Made by a program: the position numbers and the translations under genes
Assembly (NCBI GenBank): GCA_040437565.1
Contig: JBDOQK010000075.1
Location: 56,611-120,610, forward strand
DNA from: Albugo candida
Lineage: Eukaryota > Oomycota > Peronosporomycetes > Albuginales
Length of the DNA: 64,000 bases
Reading direction: 5' to 3'
Notes under the pieces: generated by a model
What the model saw: the letters and a program-made list of their open reading frames with translations, nothing else
What the model was told of the DNA's origin: nothing
The model's database searches: none
Shown: in pieces, positions 1-12,461 of the stretch
How positions within the stretch are numbered: position 1 is the stretch's first letter
How the letters are laid out: each line of letters opens with the position of its first letter

Positions 1-511
1 AATCCCACATCACTATCACTGCAATACCTCTGAGCGATCATCATGGAGATGCCTTGATTTAATCCTGTCTGTTTGGCCGTTAGGTGCCACTTTGTTGGAT
101 TCCAATATTCTGCACTGAAATATTCTTCAGATGAGCTTCGCGCCCACCGTCAGCATCATTCTTCTTTTCCATTACTCAGTATGAGAAGGCTTCTCCTTGA
201 TCACAAGCAGATATCCTTCTAGCAACTGGCTCTTCCGAACTCTGCACAGTAGACGTCGATACTTTCTTTGCTCAAGTCGATTTATAAACCTGCCACCGTG
301 TGTGTTACAATTCGCGTCAATCTAATTGCAAACTTTCATCATGGCTATCACTCCTACACAAATTCGTACGTTGTGACTTCGTAGACTGCATACTGCTTCA
401 AGAATTCACGAACTTTGTCTTTCTTTCTGAGTTACAAGGTGTCTCTTGGATGAAAGGTAGATGAAAGCCTAAACGGCGATGGTACCCGGTACAAGCTAGA
501 CATATTAAGAC
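1..511. other. No feature seen, left edge
   Basis: No reading frame, repeat or RNA gene could be supported here. The stretch leads up to the first base of the Copia-type LTR. Confidence 0.5.
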
Positions 512-735
512 TGTTGGAATTCGATCGTTTAATATCGCCGTTTTGGCGTCCCGAAAGTCCTACGTGATGCAGCGATTAGCGCTGGTCATTACTCTCGAAA
601 TGAGTCGCTGACTTCGGGCATTTTTCATACTGGATACAGGAATACGAGAAGTAGTAGCAGTGCCAGCGAGAGGAGTGGGCTTTACGAAAAAAACATTCAA
701 TCATCTTTTGAGTGCGAAGTGCCTACCTTTTTACA
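512..735 (+). repeat. Copia 5' LTR (224 bp)
   Basis: It starts TGTTGGAATTCG and ends TTTTTACA, so it has TG...CA ends. It is homologous over its whole length to the minus-strand solo LTR at 47545-47778. Shared blocks include CGTCCCGAAAGTCCTACGTG and the GCGATTAGCGC core. The first bases after it (GGTTATGATCCC) could be the primer-binding site. Confidence 0.7.
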
Positions 736-747
736 GGTTATGATCCC
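736..747 (+). promoter_or_regulatory. Candidate primer-binding site of the Copia fossil
   Basis: GGTTATGATCCC directly follows the LTR. Its complement, GGGATCATAACC, resembles the anticodon arm of initiator tRNA-Met, which carries CAT. Some Copia elements are known to prime from a half tRNA-iMet cut in the anticodon loop. The match is short and seen by eye. Confidence 0.35.
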
Positions 748-2599
748 AAAGCCTGGAACTACAGAAAAGAACCCAGCACCGTCAACAGCAGTTCACACAA
801 GGGCATCGCCAGCGCGTGGCGCCTCACCAGCTCGCGAAAAGAGCTCTTCAACCGATGACAAGATCCTCACGACCCTCACCGCTCTGTCCGAAGGCATGAC
901 GAACATGAGAGGATGCTGGGCGCCTTCGAGAGCGGAATGTTCGCATCGGCGTTAGGTGCAAACATGCGCGCCAATCCGATGACCGTCGATACACTCATGG
1001 ACTCGCCCGAGCAGAAGAGAGGACGTTTGCCTCACTGGCCCCGCCGCGCAGACAAACGCCGATGTACCAGCACGGACAAGCTCGAGCTCCGACAACCGCC
1101 GCGGCACCGCGTCCAGCAGGAGGAGCACCCGCAGAACAAATACACGCGACGTAGGATTTCTTCACGACGCTGAATGCAAGACATAGGAAGCTGACGATTC
1201 GGAAGTTTGACGGAACTGAGCTTACTAAGGGACATGGGTCCGGCTTTTTCGATTGAGGCCACACGTTCTTGCACGCCTTGAACCTCGCCGAGTCCACATG
1301 CTGTTTCAGGTAGAGTGAAGTCGTCATGGTCTACCTGCTCGACGACCACCTCAGCAGCACGACTGAGCGGTACTACCGCAAGCAGGTAGACACGTCATGG
1401 AACCAGAGGCCGACGCTCGACTACGTCATGTGTCAGCTTTTCGCAACATTTAAGACGACGACCGAGGCTAGCCAGGTTATGAAACTTTTCATGCCGAAGA
1501 ATGACTCGAAGCGCACGTGGGTTGAGCGTTTGCTCTACACGGTTGCTGTCAGCGACGCGGGCGGAGCGCGGACTCGCTTGTTTCGGACATCATCGTCCAC
1601 GACGCTTCACCTGAGCTGATGAACGTCATACGAGCCAAGTACGACCCGACGCGTATCGACTACCTACGGAATGCTGAAGAGCTGGCGCACTTCGCGCAGT
1701 CAATCGAGCTCGGCGGTGGCGCGGTCGGACGTGAAGTCGTCGCTTCGCATATCAGCACGAAGAGGAAGGAAACCCATAAATGTTACGTCTTCGGGAAGTA
1801 GTACACGTTCAAGCTGACTGCCGTGCAAAAGAAAGAAGCCGCAGGAGAAGGAATAACATGGAAACGGGAGTGGCGACATGGTCCTAGCGATGACGGGAAA
1901 AAAGACAAGAGTAAGAGTGACGCACACACAGCGCCAAGAAAAGCAAGCGCGGTATGGTTCTCGCAGTCCCCGACGCAGGTGACAGCGGCACGAGTGGGCA
2001 TCTCGTGAACGACAAAACGTTGCTGATTGAATCAGCCAAATGCATCAAGGAGATCGCCATGGCTGATAGTGAATCTTTGCACCTGACCCGAGTTGGCAGC
2101 GTGCGGCTGAAGGTCATAGCGCGCGGTGTCCAGAGCACAGTGACGCTTACGGACGTACATCTAGTGCCTCGAAAATACTCGCGTTCATGGGCGAACGATA
2201 TTTTTTTTACAAGTGGCGTTCTGTATCACCGCACGAGAATATCGATCAACCAATAAGCCTTGCCCAAGTCTCATTCTAGTAAAAGAACGCAGTCGCCATT
2301 CTTCTCGCTTCACGTGATACGATGATAGGCACAGAGATTGGGATCGATACTTTGGAATTCACGCAACCGGAAGAAGGAAGATAAGTATTTCAAGCAGTTG
2401 GGAAAGCCTTGAAAGCTTGAGTGAGTCTTTCAATCTCCACGCAGCGGTGTTATCTACGGATCTGTTCCCTTTGTTCAAAGAATCGGACGATATGTGGTAT
2501 TGACTATGGATTAGTGCTACGATAAGTTGCCTGTTGATAAAAATCTATTTGTAAGTATTGCTAAATCCTGCCTTTTGTTTCCAATCTAAAAACGTGTGG

Positions 2600-5500
2600 A
2601 TACTCGTCTTGTTCATTTTTATGGTAGTATTCAATGACTCAATCCAGCTCTTTGAACATTGTATTTGCAATGCCGTTTATAAGCATATGCTGTAGATCGC
2701 TAATTTGTACGTGATTCCTGATAAGGCTCAACAACGCAAAAGTTGACGACATCTCTTCCCTATCCACAAAGTACTTCTGATGTGCTTTCTTTTATCTCTT
2801 TTCTGAGTCTTTCAATGTACCTTCGATTTGCGCACAACTTTGTAGCGCTTCTTCGTATGAGAAAGTGCTGCATGGTCCTGGTACTGGCACTATCGACCGC
2901 TCACGAACCTTTGTGGTAAAAGACAATGGCACAAGCCAGAGTTGTCTAATGATTCAAGTCAAATCTAAACTAGTATATTTCCCTTGAAGACATGCATTTT
3001 TGACAATCACCACTCTCGTACCGCTGAAGAATTGTGAAGGGAATTTCTACGTCCCATTTGATTCATTTCATCTTCCAAAACGCTTACTAAATGCTTAACC
3101 TAGATCTATTTTGATACAAGTCGATGTGGATGTTTGAATTCTACGCTATATTCCTCATTGTCCAGGTATAGAGATCTCAGCGTGGTCGTTAAATACTCGA
3201 TCTTCCAGTGTATCACTAACGCCTCGCCGCCTATGTGGTCATTCCACAAATATATCTGTTCAAAGCAGAAGCAAGTGAAGACTAGACTTGACTCGGACGA
3301 GGGCCTCTGAGACGCTATTATATCAACCCGGTGAAATAGTACTTTTTCCTGTTGGGACCATATTGTTATGTCATACCGTTGCTGATGAAGTACATAGCAT
3401 GAATACTAAGGAAACGAATTTCGAAAGCTGAGTTGACGGTGATATCGCTTCTCTACGACGGAACAAATTATAGACAAGTAGGCGATAAGAATTGAGGTGT
3501 TCATTATCAGAGGCGCTCAGTACTTGAAGTACCCTCCATCTAGTGGACCTACCTGGAACTGTCTTTGACAGAAGCGAAAGCGATCAAGTTTCAATGTTAT
3601 AATTGCAGGATATGACAGTCCAAGTACAACTTTATATATTGAGGATCACGATGCTGTGGAATCAGAATTGTGAGTTCCTGCATAGAGAATTGATATCCCG
3701 ATTCTCTCATTTTATCAATCACAATGGAAAGAAAATGCGTAGTACGTCAATCTTGATACGTCGTTGCTAATAAGGGAATGCTTTAAAAATTAAGGCTCAA
3801 ATTTCCATCAGACATTGATGTGTATATAAATAATCAACAGTTGTAATGATAATGTATATCGATACCGTTCAGGAAGGCACATGACAATAGAATAAAGGTT
3901 GAGCGGTAGTTGATACATTTAAGGATCTCTGTAGGATCCGTGGAGCCATTCATTGCATTAGTTGAAAAAGCGAAGCAAGTCACTTGAAAGCGCCAATAAA
4001 ACCTGCCCCGTTATTTAACATTGCATTGATGTTGACTGTGAGTATTCTTTCAATTTTGTCATTTAAGGCATTTCATATGCGAGAATTATCGACAACGATA
4101 CCGCAAATAATTGATCCAGCAGCTTGAGCTAATGGACTCTAAGGTCCTATCGCGTCCTGTTGACGACCGACGTTGCGCGCTCCTACCGTCGATAATGGAG
4201 CATAGTCGATGTGAAATAGTGCAAACATCTGGGTTTAAGTAGCCTCCAAAGTGGTAGTTGTCATGCAATCCTGGTTTGTGACACGGTCAAGCAAGAAGGT
4301 ATCAAATTAATGAGCTTAAAATCGTGTAGCTAGCATTTTAGATCTTACAACGTCGAGCATAGCCCTTATCTCTCTGTCAATTCATACGACAATAGAAAGC
4401 TGTTTAGAGTATTATCCGGCAGAATCGGTGTTACGTCGAGTATATATCGATTCGTGACGCGAAAATCCACGAATAGGTATAGTGCATCACACAAAAGATC
4501 GGCTTTCTGCATATATATGATGAATGGATGTAATCGGCAGTGGACTTACGAGAATACGTTAACACAACCATATAGACTTCTACTAATTGTGAGAGCTCCA
4601 GTTGATGATCGAGTGTCATATAACAGCGTGGTAGTACTGAAACTGTACAATTACGCAAGAAATATCCATGATGAATATTGCTACGCCCACTATTGATTCC
4701 TTTGCCCGTTACCTATGACTTTCCTCATATGCGTAAGATCTGAGACGAAACGCTCATAAATGATTTATCCCGCAGCTATCTTCCCTTATTAAATCTTACA
4801 ACTGACCAGATACACACGCAGATAAAAACCCATAACAGAGCGAGTCGTGATGTATCATCTTGCTGCATAAGAACAATTGATGTGGCAATGCTCACACAAA
4901 GCGTACTGAGCTGCGTCACGTCAAGGAATACAGCTATATGTGCTGGAATATGAAAGCAAACACTCCAATCGCTTCGAGAAAACGTTTCGTTGACGCAGAG
5001 GATTTAAAATTGAGCTTGCATCGGACATCGTAATGCAGCCATTGCATATAGCTGCACCACGAACTAGCTTGATTGTAGAATTGTCTTGGCGCCACTTTGC
5101 GAGCTGATATTTCCCATGCCATACACAGGAATATGTCAGCGTTGACATGTCATATTGTACGGCGGTTTTGTCGATCAATAAGACAACCGAAAGAAGCGGT
5201 TCATAGTGCATTTAAAACGAAATGTACAAAATATGCAATAGCATTGATTCTGTCTTAAAGGCATGCTATCATATATACAGTAATAGAGCTCAACCACTGA
5301 GCAACACGAACGAAGTATAGGAAGCATTTCAGTACATAGGGTGGAAGAAGTGATGTATCACGTCCGGATGCAGTCATTTAGTTACGATGTACGACAATGG
5401 GTGCAGAAGAAAATCCTACAGAACAATTCAATGTCAGTTTGACAAACAATTGCCGCCGAGTATTTAGACAGGAGGAAGCTGTAAATAGTAAAATAGGAGA

Positions 5501-5960
5501 TTTCGTAGGGGTGTTGATGTTCAACATCGGAGTAGTGCGAGCATCAACGTTGGCAAAAAATTCGGACAGAATTTCCTTTGGACAACATAAAGGATAATCG
5601 ATCATTGAGAGTAAAGTTGTGAGTTCATCGAACGTATGCACCTATGTAGCGCATTATATTCAAAAGACAGCAAGGCGAAACAAATAAGAAAGCGCGATAA
5701 AGCCAATTACCTGAAAAAACGTTATAGCAACGATACGAGTGTGAATGTCAAAAAATCGTCATACTAGTGTTGTGTATAACAAATCACTATTGCAGCAGCA
5801 AAGAAGAGCGTGATAATTTGAGCTTGAGCGTATGAAAAGATGCAAAGTAATCCGCACTATTGAACGGACGAGAATTTGGTGAGAACGCATTCAGCTATAA
5901 TACCTAAGAGAATTTGATGGTGCTGTTCGAAGATGAATAGCTATACATATGCCTTTAGTA
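2600..5960 (+). repeat. Left arm of a ~3.4 kb diverged inverted repeat
   Basis: This stretch matches, as reverse complement and in the same order, 33290-37005. Anchor pairs aligned by eye are 2630-2700 with 36900-36975, 3600-3720 with 35985-36075, 3840-3960 with 35475-35595, 4080-4160 with 35275-35350, 4440-4560 with 34820-34935, 4800-4870 with 34510-34590, 5130-5260 with 34140-34270, 5290-5390 with 33985-34085 and 5770-5890 with 33385-33500. Divergence is substantial and includes indels. Neither arm keeps a long reading frame, and the frames present do not agree between arms. This points to an old noncoding or fully decayed element or segment. No terminal repeats were recognised. Confidence 0.8.
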
Positions 5961-6269
5961 GCATAAAGTAAAAGGGTTTTGTAGCAATAAGTGCTGCTAT
6001 TGGGAATATGCATCGCTTCAGTGTGAATTATATACTTTCAATGTCGCTTTTCTTGCGGACAAAATTGGTTTGACACGAGCTTTTTGTGTGTGCAACATCG
6101 TTGCGCTAATTTTGGTCATGTCAAGAGAAATCTGAATGTCAGATGGCGACAGAACATGATAGATACGATTCTCTTGTCGTGACATGATTTCGCACTGAAG
6201 TATGAGGTTGACGCGTGTTAGAAATGAATATTCAAGCAAGATTGGGCATTATAAAGGCATGTTTTGTTT

Positions 6270-6986
6270 CTAGCCTAAGGAAGATGTTGAAGGGCGCACA
6301 TTCAATTCCTCGAACAGTACACGATGCTTCGTTTTACCCTCATTTGTGTATCTCAGGAGTGTTAACGACATTTGTTTCAACGCTGATCTTCCGAGCACCA
6401 ATTTTTTTGTCTTTACAAATCGGAATTCCGTTTTCTCTTCCAACTCCATCTTGATCTTATCAAGGGTTATCGTCCATGTCGTGTCCTTTTCTAGCGGCCA
6501 ACGAGATGGAAGAGGTACAAGGCTGCTGGAGTACTTCAAAGCGTCAGGTATATCTGTCAATTCTTTGTAAACATCGATAAGAACAGTAACTTGTAAATGC
6601 TTTTCAGTTTTTCTATCATGGCCAAAACCAATCTCCCATTCAGGGATTTCCTTTGAATGGTAGGCATTCTGCATTTCTGTGATGCTCGGTGAGGTTGTGC
6701 TAAAATTCAATGCAATTAAGCCGTCGGAAACGAATCTCAGCGTCGGACAATTTAATTGTGCGCTATGAGGGTACATACGGGTAATGAGTGCTCCGACATC
6801 TTTAAAATGAACTTCCCGTTCAGGTTTGAGACCACTCACACAAACGTAATCATGCGGATTTTGAATATTAAATAAAGTCTGGCCGCAGAAAAGGCCCTTA
6901 TCATAAGGGCAATAACTTTTATCCGGTGCTGAAGTCGTTGAGAGATATAAAAATCCAAAATGATAGCTTAAACGGAGATATTTCAT
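6270..6986 (-). CDS. Secreted protein, unknown family, intact
   Basis: An uninterrupted 238-residue frame. The frame is open further upstream to 7136, but the internal ATG at 6986 was chosen because it gives a signal-peptide-like start: MKYLR, then the apolar run FGFLYLSTTSA. A short Cys-rich segment follows (CPYDKGLFC, then CVSG, then NCPTL). The C-terminal half is lysine- and glutamate-rich, with PLEKDTTWTITL and LGRSALKQMSLTLL. No known domain was recognised. A broken paralogue at 12462-13113 shares the order Cys-rich head, NCP..., GLI, PLE..ST.TFT and ALKQ, which supports this being a real gene family. It stands alone on the minus strand next to the left repeat arm. It probably acts outside the cell. 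A role in host interaction is only inference from size, secretion and duplication. Confidence 0.6.
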   Translation of the reverse strand: MKYLRLSYHFGFLYLSTTSAPDKSYCPYDKGLFCGQTLFNIQNPHDYVCVSGLKPEREVHFKDVGALITRMYPHSAQLNCPTLRFVSDGLIALNFSTTSPSITEMQNAYHSKEIPEWEIGFGHDRKTEKHLQVTVLIDVYKELTDIPDALKYSSSLVPLPSRWPLEKDTTWTITLDKIKMELEEKTEFRFVKTKKLVLGRSALKQMSLTLLRYTNEGKTKHRVLFEELNVRPSTSSLG

Positions 6987-8089
6987 AATACTCAAGTCGG
7001 TTGGGATCGAAGGAATATTCAGAAATGAACAACAAGAAGCAAGGCTGAAAGTCCAAAAGTCCAAAAGTCGAACATATATGCCTTTCGACTTGATTTGATG
7101 ACGACATCGTAACAATTTTGCATCAAGTGGCATCACGCACCTGCCTTTTATAAAACTTCAATGCTCATACGCGTTATTTTAATGATCGGAATGCCACATC
7201 GTAAATGTCGCAGTATCATTTCCGGCGGATATAAAAGGCGGAATAATTGAAATCATGTTGGTGTACACCTTCCAATCCGATCCAAAAACCTACATTCGAT
7301 TTCGCATCAAATAAATGAATGCAGCTGACTTGAAATTAGACTTCTTATCAACCCTACAGCTGTTCTGTCGCTTCTCGCCAACGGATAAAACATATGTTCG
7401 AAGACAAATTTGAGACTTGATTTTTGAAAAAAGCATTACATTGAATGACATAAAACGGCCATAATGCACCTGACATTCACAGGATTTTCTATTACCGTTA
7501 TAATTCATTCTGTCAACTCAAACTTGTCGCATTCGCAGCTGAAAGTCGATGAGTATACTGCGGATTAACAAGCTAAGGCAAGGTCTGTGTCCTTGCGCTA
7601 GCAGCCTCGTTCAGATGCCTCACAATGGGAGAAGCAGAAGCGTAGTGAGTACTTGATATTCCCCGTGCTCTAGAGCTTGCTTCTACTGAATGACAAATGA
7701 GTGCTTCTATATCACCGCAAGGACACGTGTTCGTCGGAGATGGAGGGGCTGTATTTTGCGGTTAGCGAAGCTTATGCAGTCGACGTCGCAATATTTTATC
7801 ATGATGCCGCGTTTCTGGTACATCCGTGTGCTAACAATGAGACATCTCTGCTGTTGAATCCCAATTCTCCATAACCTCCCTCCTATTTGTTTCGTCGTCG
7901 ACAACAAGCCATGAATCTCGTATCGTGTCTACAAATTGACATAATGCTGATGCCTATCGATCTGGCCGCTTTCTCCGATACTGATAATACCAGAGAAGGG
8001 CGTATGTAAAGTCATTACGAGTACGTTGAGCAGAAATTGATAGGGTGGAGGTATCGATGAGGCAAGATGCTTCCAATTCAACGCAGTGT
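6987..8089. other. No supported gene
   Basis: This is the upstream region of the secreted-protein gene. Only short frames in several phases are present, such as an ATG frame of 72 codons at 7290-7508 on the minus strand. None shows a recognisable motif. Confidence 0.4.
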
Positions 8090-8417
8090 CTACAGCTGGT
8101 AGAATGGCATCCACATTATCAGGCGGTAAGCTGTACTATAATATTTGATGAAAGCAACGTCTTGAGACTGCTTCTCGAGCTCGGGTTGCGTACTTGAAAG
8201 CATTTGCTCCAGTTTCGTGATGTCCTCCATAGCATACGCTTGAGTTTTTAACCAAACCACACTCGTCAACGCTGTATATTGCAGTGTGTATGTGCCACGA
8301 TAGTGACCGAAATGAAGCTGTTTTGAAGGATATGAAAGCATTACCGTTTGTATCAGGTGAGGCCACAATGACTATGGTTGTGGATGATTGACTGTACTCA
8401 GTCGTTCGACTCTCCAT
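8090..8417 (-). pseudogene. Possible decayed coding fragment, helical
   Basis: Minus-strand frames here read as a coiled or helical protein piece (VWLKTQAYAMEDITKLEQML, then STQPELEKQSQD). They start without a convincing ATG and stop downstream. The composition, rich in E, K, Q and L, is coding-like, but no family could be named. It could be a shadow or an exon of a broken gene. The next 700 bases on both sides show nothing else. Confidence 0.25.
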
Positions 8418-9128
8418 CAGAGCTTTTGACTTGACTCGTATCTCTTCGTACTAACTTGCCGATAAATGTGGAACTTGGTCGACGACTGACTTGGTTGTGA
8501 CATTATCGTATTGGAGTGGAGCACAGTCGAGAGTCAAAACAAGCCGCTAACTGATTGCGAGAAGCCTCCCATCCTTTTCCTTGATTATATGACATACATC
8601 CACACGATTGATACAGCTTTTGCACAGATATGTGAGCTCAATAAACGCCAATTTGTATTGTTACTAATGTATCCAATAAATATGCTGAGCCATCAGAGAT
8701 AAATAATTATGACGGTGCTTTAGCGAGAACAATACAGAACATCGGGTTCGCATACCAATTGAGAGCAAGTGGTTGGTTTGAGTATCTTCATACCAATCTG
8801 AAGTCATTCTGACATTCATATCACACATATTCGAAGCTCTTTTACTTTTACAACGCCACATGACCGGAAAAACACCATATGATACCTTCCATGAGATCTT
8901 CCAGAAACTTTACGTAATCCATCTTCCTCTTAATTAACTTCGTCTGTATCTCTCTTCATGAATTTGGTTTGTCGACGTCAATGGATCGGCACAATTCTCA
9001 ATGTGATTGTAAACTCGTCGCCTGGAAAGTTCCCTTCCACCATTGTAATCTTCTTCGAAAAGTACAGATTGTGTACTGATGCTGCGTCCCAATCCTTCCC
9101 AAAACACGGACGATGAAGGGCGAGATGA

Positions 9129-9744
9129 CTACCTCATTACTGACAATTGCATAGAGCGGTGGTAACTTACAACTAGCAACTTTCTGCTGTATTTAACTGC
9201 AATTTGCTTTGATCTTATCAAACAACACATTTGGAAGCGAACGGCACTGACATAATACCACAGCGCAATTTCATAAATCGATTGATAAGTTACTAGCAAA
9301 GAAATGCGGTGATAGACAAGTTCGTTCGTCTTGTGTGTCATTGGCGTAGTACGTTGTCTACATACGACTTTCACGACTGTCTCGTAAAAATCTACGGCGA
9401 GTTCAAGCGCAATACGATGGCAGCCACAATATTGTATGAGATCAGAGAACACCAATCGGCCTCCGTATGCATCCGATGTCGTGTAATGACTTACCAGAGA
9501 TGCCACGTGCTTCGTCCTGGGCAAATATGACAAAATGTGGACGATGAAAAACTGACTGATCACTACGATCAAAGAACTCGCACGGCTTAGTTGTCATGAG
9601 TATATGCATTGGACTTACGAGACACACAAGAGGCCATTTTTGAAGTCGAATTCTGGAACGAGGAAGGCTGCAACGAAATTTCACGAGCAATTGGGAATTG
9701 GATGGAAGAAATCTGTGCAAGTTGACAGCTCTACCGTCCAGCAT
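9129..9744 (-). CDS. Unidentified possible spliced gene fragment
   Basis: Two overlapping minus-strand frames are open, 9744-9442 and 9572-9129, and the second one begins with TTG. Two consensus 5' splice sites (GTAAGT) lie on the minus strand at 9618-9613 and 9494-9489. The first could pair with GATCAG ending at 9557, giving a 62-nt intron that keeps the frame (…PLVCL to SVFHRPHFVIFAQDEARGIS). The intron length suits oomycetes. The acceptor for the second donor and the true start and end are not clear. No domain was recognised. It could be a decayed gene copy like its neighbours. Confidence 0.35.
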
Positions 9745-9980
9745 CCCAGGTATTTGCTCGTGCTTCTAAAAGCGTAATATCAACTCGTATGACCAGATCG
9801 AAGACAGAGCTATATCTCACCAATTTGCTTGATTTGTGAAATTCATCGCTTGGACCAAAGACTCTTATAGTAGCATACTGTCATTCGTTATCGTAATTGG
9901 TGGATGATTCTTTTGTGAGGGAACTCGTATTCTCTCATTTTTTCCGATCGTTCATGCTTGCGTGTACATAAGAGTGTACC

Positions 9981-11650
9981 CTAAGAGTCCGTACGGTCCT
10001 TGTGTGGAAATAGAGATTCTTCACCTGACAATCGAAAGACAAACGGGTCGACAGGCTCCGATTGCAAATAGCTCGAATCGACGATTAATAAATGTATCCG
10101 CGTAGTCGTCGCACGCACCATTTCTATATGGATCACTGGATTACGCACTTCTTTGCTCTCTGAAGGCGAAGCGATCGGATCGATGGCTATCTCGAGCTTT
10201 TCTGCGGTGCGTGCGTCCAAAGAATCTCGCGTTGCTAGGCTTCTTCCTTTATTCTTTTCCCTCGCAGCTTCAATGGAATCCATGTCCAATGATTCATCTT
10301 GAGTGAGCAGCCAGGAGACCGCCTGATTTGTCGGTTCTTGTGTTTGCGTATCAAAATGCTTCTTGAGCATTTGCTGTTCCAATGTTGCGTCAAAATGATT
10401 TGAAAATGACTCTAAATGCGATTATAATCCGTATGCGCTGCTTCAGAGTCATTGAAGCAAACAAAGATGCGAGCACGAAGAAGAAGAGCTCGAGTGCTGT
10501 CAGTCATTGTCGTTGAACTGAAATCAGACTCGAGACCTCGATACTTGCAGTTTCTCTTCTTTTTCAAAATCCAGACTTCCGACCGATCCGATGGGTCTTT
10601 CTTTATCCGCGAATTTGGGATTCTTTGCATCGATAATACGCATGTAGGCGGCTTGAGCTTGCATCTTGCTATTTAAACGCTGATACAATTGCTCATGGAG
10701 GAAGAGAGCAGTGATGTTGTCTGGATTATCATTCGAAACATTTTTCACGGAAACGATTGCTGTGCTCTGTTGGGAGTGAAAAAGCTTCCAGCGTGGTCAT
10801 CGTCCGATATCGTGAGGATCCAGCGCTTTAGCAGTCTCCAAATCACGCTTTCTCTCTTCGAACACGTGCGGATAACGCGTCAGCGTGTCGGGCAGAAGGC
10901 GGAATACGTGGATATCGTGAATTCGAAGTCAAGTGTAATCCTGGACCGCATGCTCTGCGAAATCAATGGCTTGGGGGTCATAAAAAGGGGGAGAGTTCCA
11001 TCTGATCGATTGACTGGACGAGGTCGTACACTCTCCAATCTCCATTGAGTGAGAGCCTAGACCACTGAAGCCTTTGGCTTCCACTCGTTTCCTTCAAATG
11101 AAAACATCCGTACGTGCTAAGAGATCAGCTTTTTTCAGAGACTCTTCGTCGATTAGTATCCCGCTTGAGTCGATCTCGATGAACCGATACTACTATCGCG
11201 AACTCGAGTTGATGAGCTTGAAGGTACAATTGAGCTCGAAGGTATGCGGTTTGAGCCCAATACAACAGCCGCTAGTCGACACTCTCCATCAGCGACAGCC
11301 CACACACCACCAGTGTCGTGTTGTTCATCTTTTTGTCGAAAAGCGCTTTGGCCATAGAAATCAATCAGAAAGTTCCCCGATGCTCTGGAATATATCGAGA
11401 GCCTAACGAGCAATTTGCTTAAGGAATTATATCACTGCTTTGTAGTAAACCATCAACGTAGCGCAGATATCCTTAAGGAAACCATGCGCTTGCGCTCTAT
11501 CTACCAGAAATCGTTCATTTAGAGGTGTTTCGATGATCAATTTGGTCAAATCTCCAATGCCTCGTCGGTACGTTTGTGGCAATAAAACATTCAGAAAGGC
11601 GGTACAATGCTTCGTTTTGCTTCCATTTGTACCCTTCTTCTTCCCCAAAT
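9981..11650 (-). pseudogene. TPR-repeat protein, decayed
   Basis: Minus-strand frames in sequence read like tetratricopeptide repeats. 11648-11427 has NERFLVDRAQAHGFLKDICA. About 11250 has WAQTAYLRAQLYLQAHQLEF. 10748-10524 has NPDNITALFLHEQLYQRLN. About 10550-10440 has STRALLLRARIFVCFNDSEA and TDYNRI. A polar tail follows at 10382-9981. The pieces lie in different frames with several stops between them, so the gene is broken by at least four frame changes or unseen introns. TPR repeats are protein-interaction scaffolds, and the particular family could not be named. Plus-strand frames here are shadows. The region 11650-12119 may hold its N-terminal part but shows no repeat motif. Confidence 0.45.
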
Positions 11651-12461
11651 CGTATTCGCTTCGGTGAATCAGGAAGTGGCCACGTCGAATAGCTTTTGTT
11701 CCATGAGCTTTGGCCTATTTGAGGTAACGACTTTGTTATTCACTCCATTCGGAACGCTTTTCGTTTATTTCAGTATTTGATGTCACAGAGAGGCGGTATT
11801 ACTGCTACGTGGTGTGGTATTAGCGTTCGATGCAGGTACGGTTACGGGGAACTGAATTCTCTTATCGACTTCTGTACGCATATCGACGTTTGAGCCGAAA
11901 TATTACGGGAAGAGGACGTTGCGATGAGATTGAAAGAGGATAATTGTAGTGGGATGGAGGTGGAGCAGAATATGCAGCAGCATGGATGATTGAGCTTGTG
12001 GCGATCTCGCAATTTGGACGAAAAGCTCTGCGCTTCTTTAGGAATCGAACGGGTCCTAGTTTCTCGCTACGTCCGATATATACCGATTTTTTATCGGTAG
12101 GTGTACCTTCGTGACACACGCATCCATGTTGGACGCAATGTTGGAGTTTGGCAAGGATAAGGAAGATACGCGAGTATGTTTATGTATGAATTGGTGAAGC
12201 TGTGAGTATTACCAGTTTACCAAAGATTTCTTGTTTGTCTTGCGTCATCAAGCTGAGGTTTGCTTAATTAAGAAATCTGACCTACTCTAAACTAAGTCAT
12301 CTAGCATAGAATTAAAGAGCATTAAGAATGTCATGGATAGAGAAGCTATAGAGAAGCTATAATTGAGCTATATGAGACGTATAAATCTCAAAATGTATAT
12401 ATTACATTGTAACTCTCAGCTTACTCCGATTTTGAGAATAGGGCTGATATAAAATTCTTCT
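11651..12461. other. No supported gene
   Basis: A minus-strand frame of 85 codons (12119-11862) is present but has low-complexity composition and no motif. Nothing else could be supported. Confidence 0.4.

Larger units (their letters stand above)
512..2260 (+). mobile_element. Copia LTR retrotransposon fossil: 5' LTR, Gag, protease
   Basis: A fossil of the 5' part of a Ty1/Copia element. The LTR is followed by frames that read as Copia Gag. They include a helical Gag block near 1326-1520, a segment with PELMNVIRAKYD near 1610-1660, and a decayed zinc-knuckle region near 1770-1800 (KCYVFGK). A protease-like segment lies near 1954-2180, with a D-S-G-T-like site and a downstream LxxVGSVRLKV stretch. 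Integrase, reverse transcriptase and the 3' LTR are absent, and the element gives way to an unrelated repeat by about 2.6 kb. It is clearly broken, with several breaks, and looks old. Minus-strand frames over the same bases are shadows. Family assignment rests on the order Gag-knuckle-protease and on the LTR shared with the solo copy at 47.5 kb. Confidence 0.75.

Noticed and set aside
995-1349. Two minus-strand frames of 105-110 codons opposite the Gag fossil
   Set aside because: They are G+C-rich shadows of the Gag strand, with no motif and no splice or start context.
6987-7136. Longer 288-residue start for the secreted protein at 6270-6986
   Set aside because: The extra 50 residues are not conserved in the paralogue and would bury the signal peptide.
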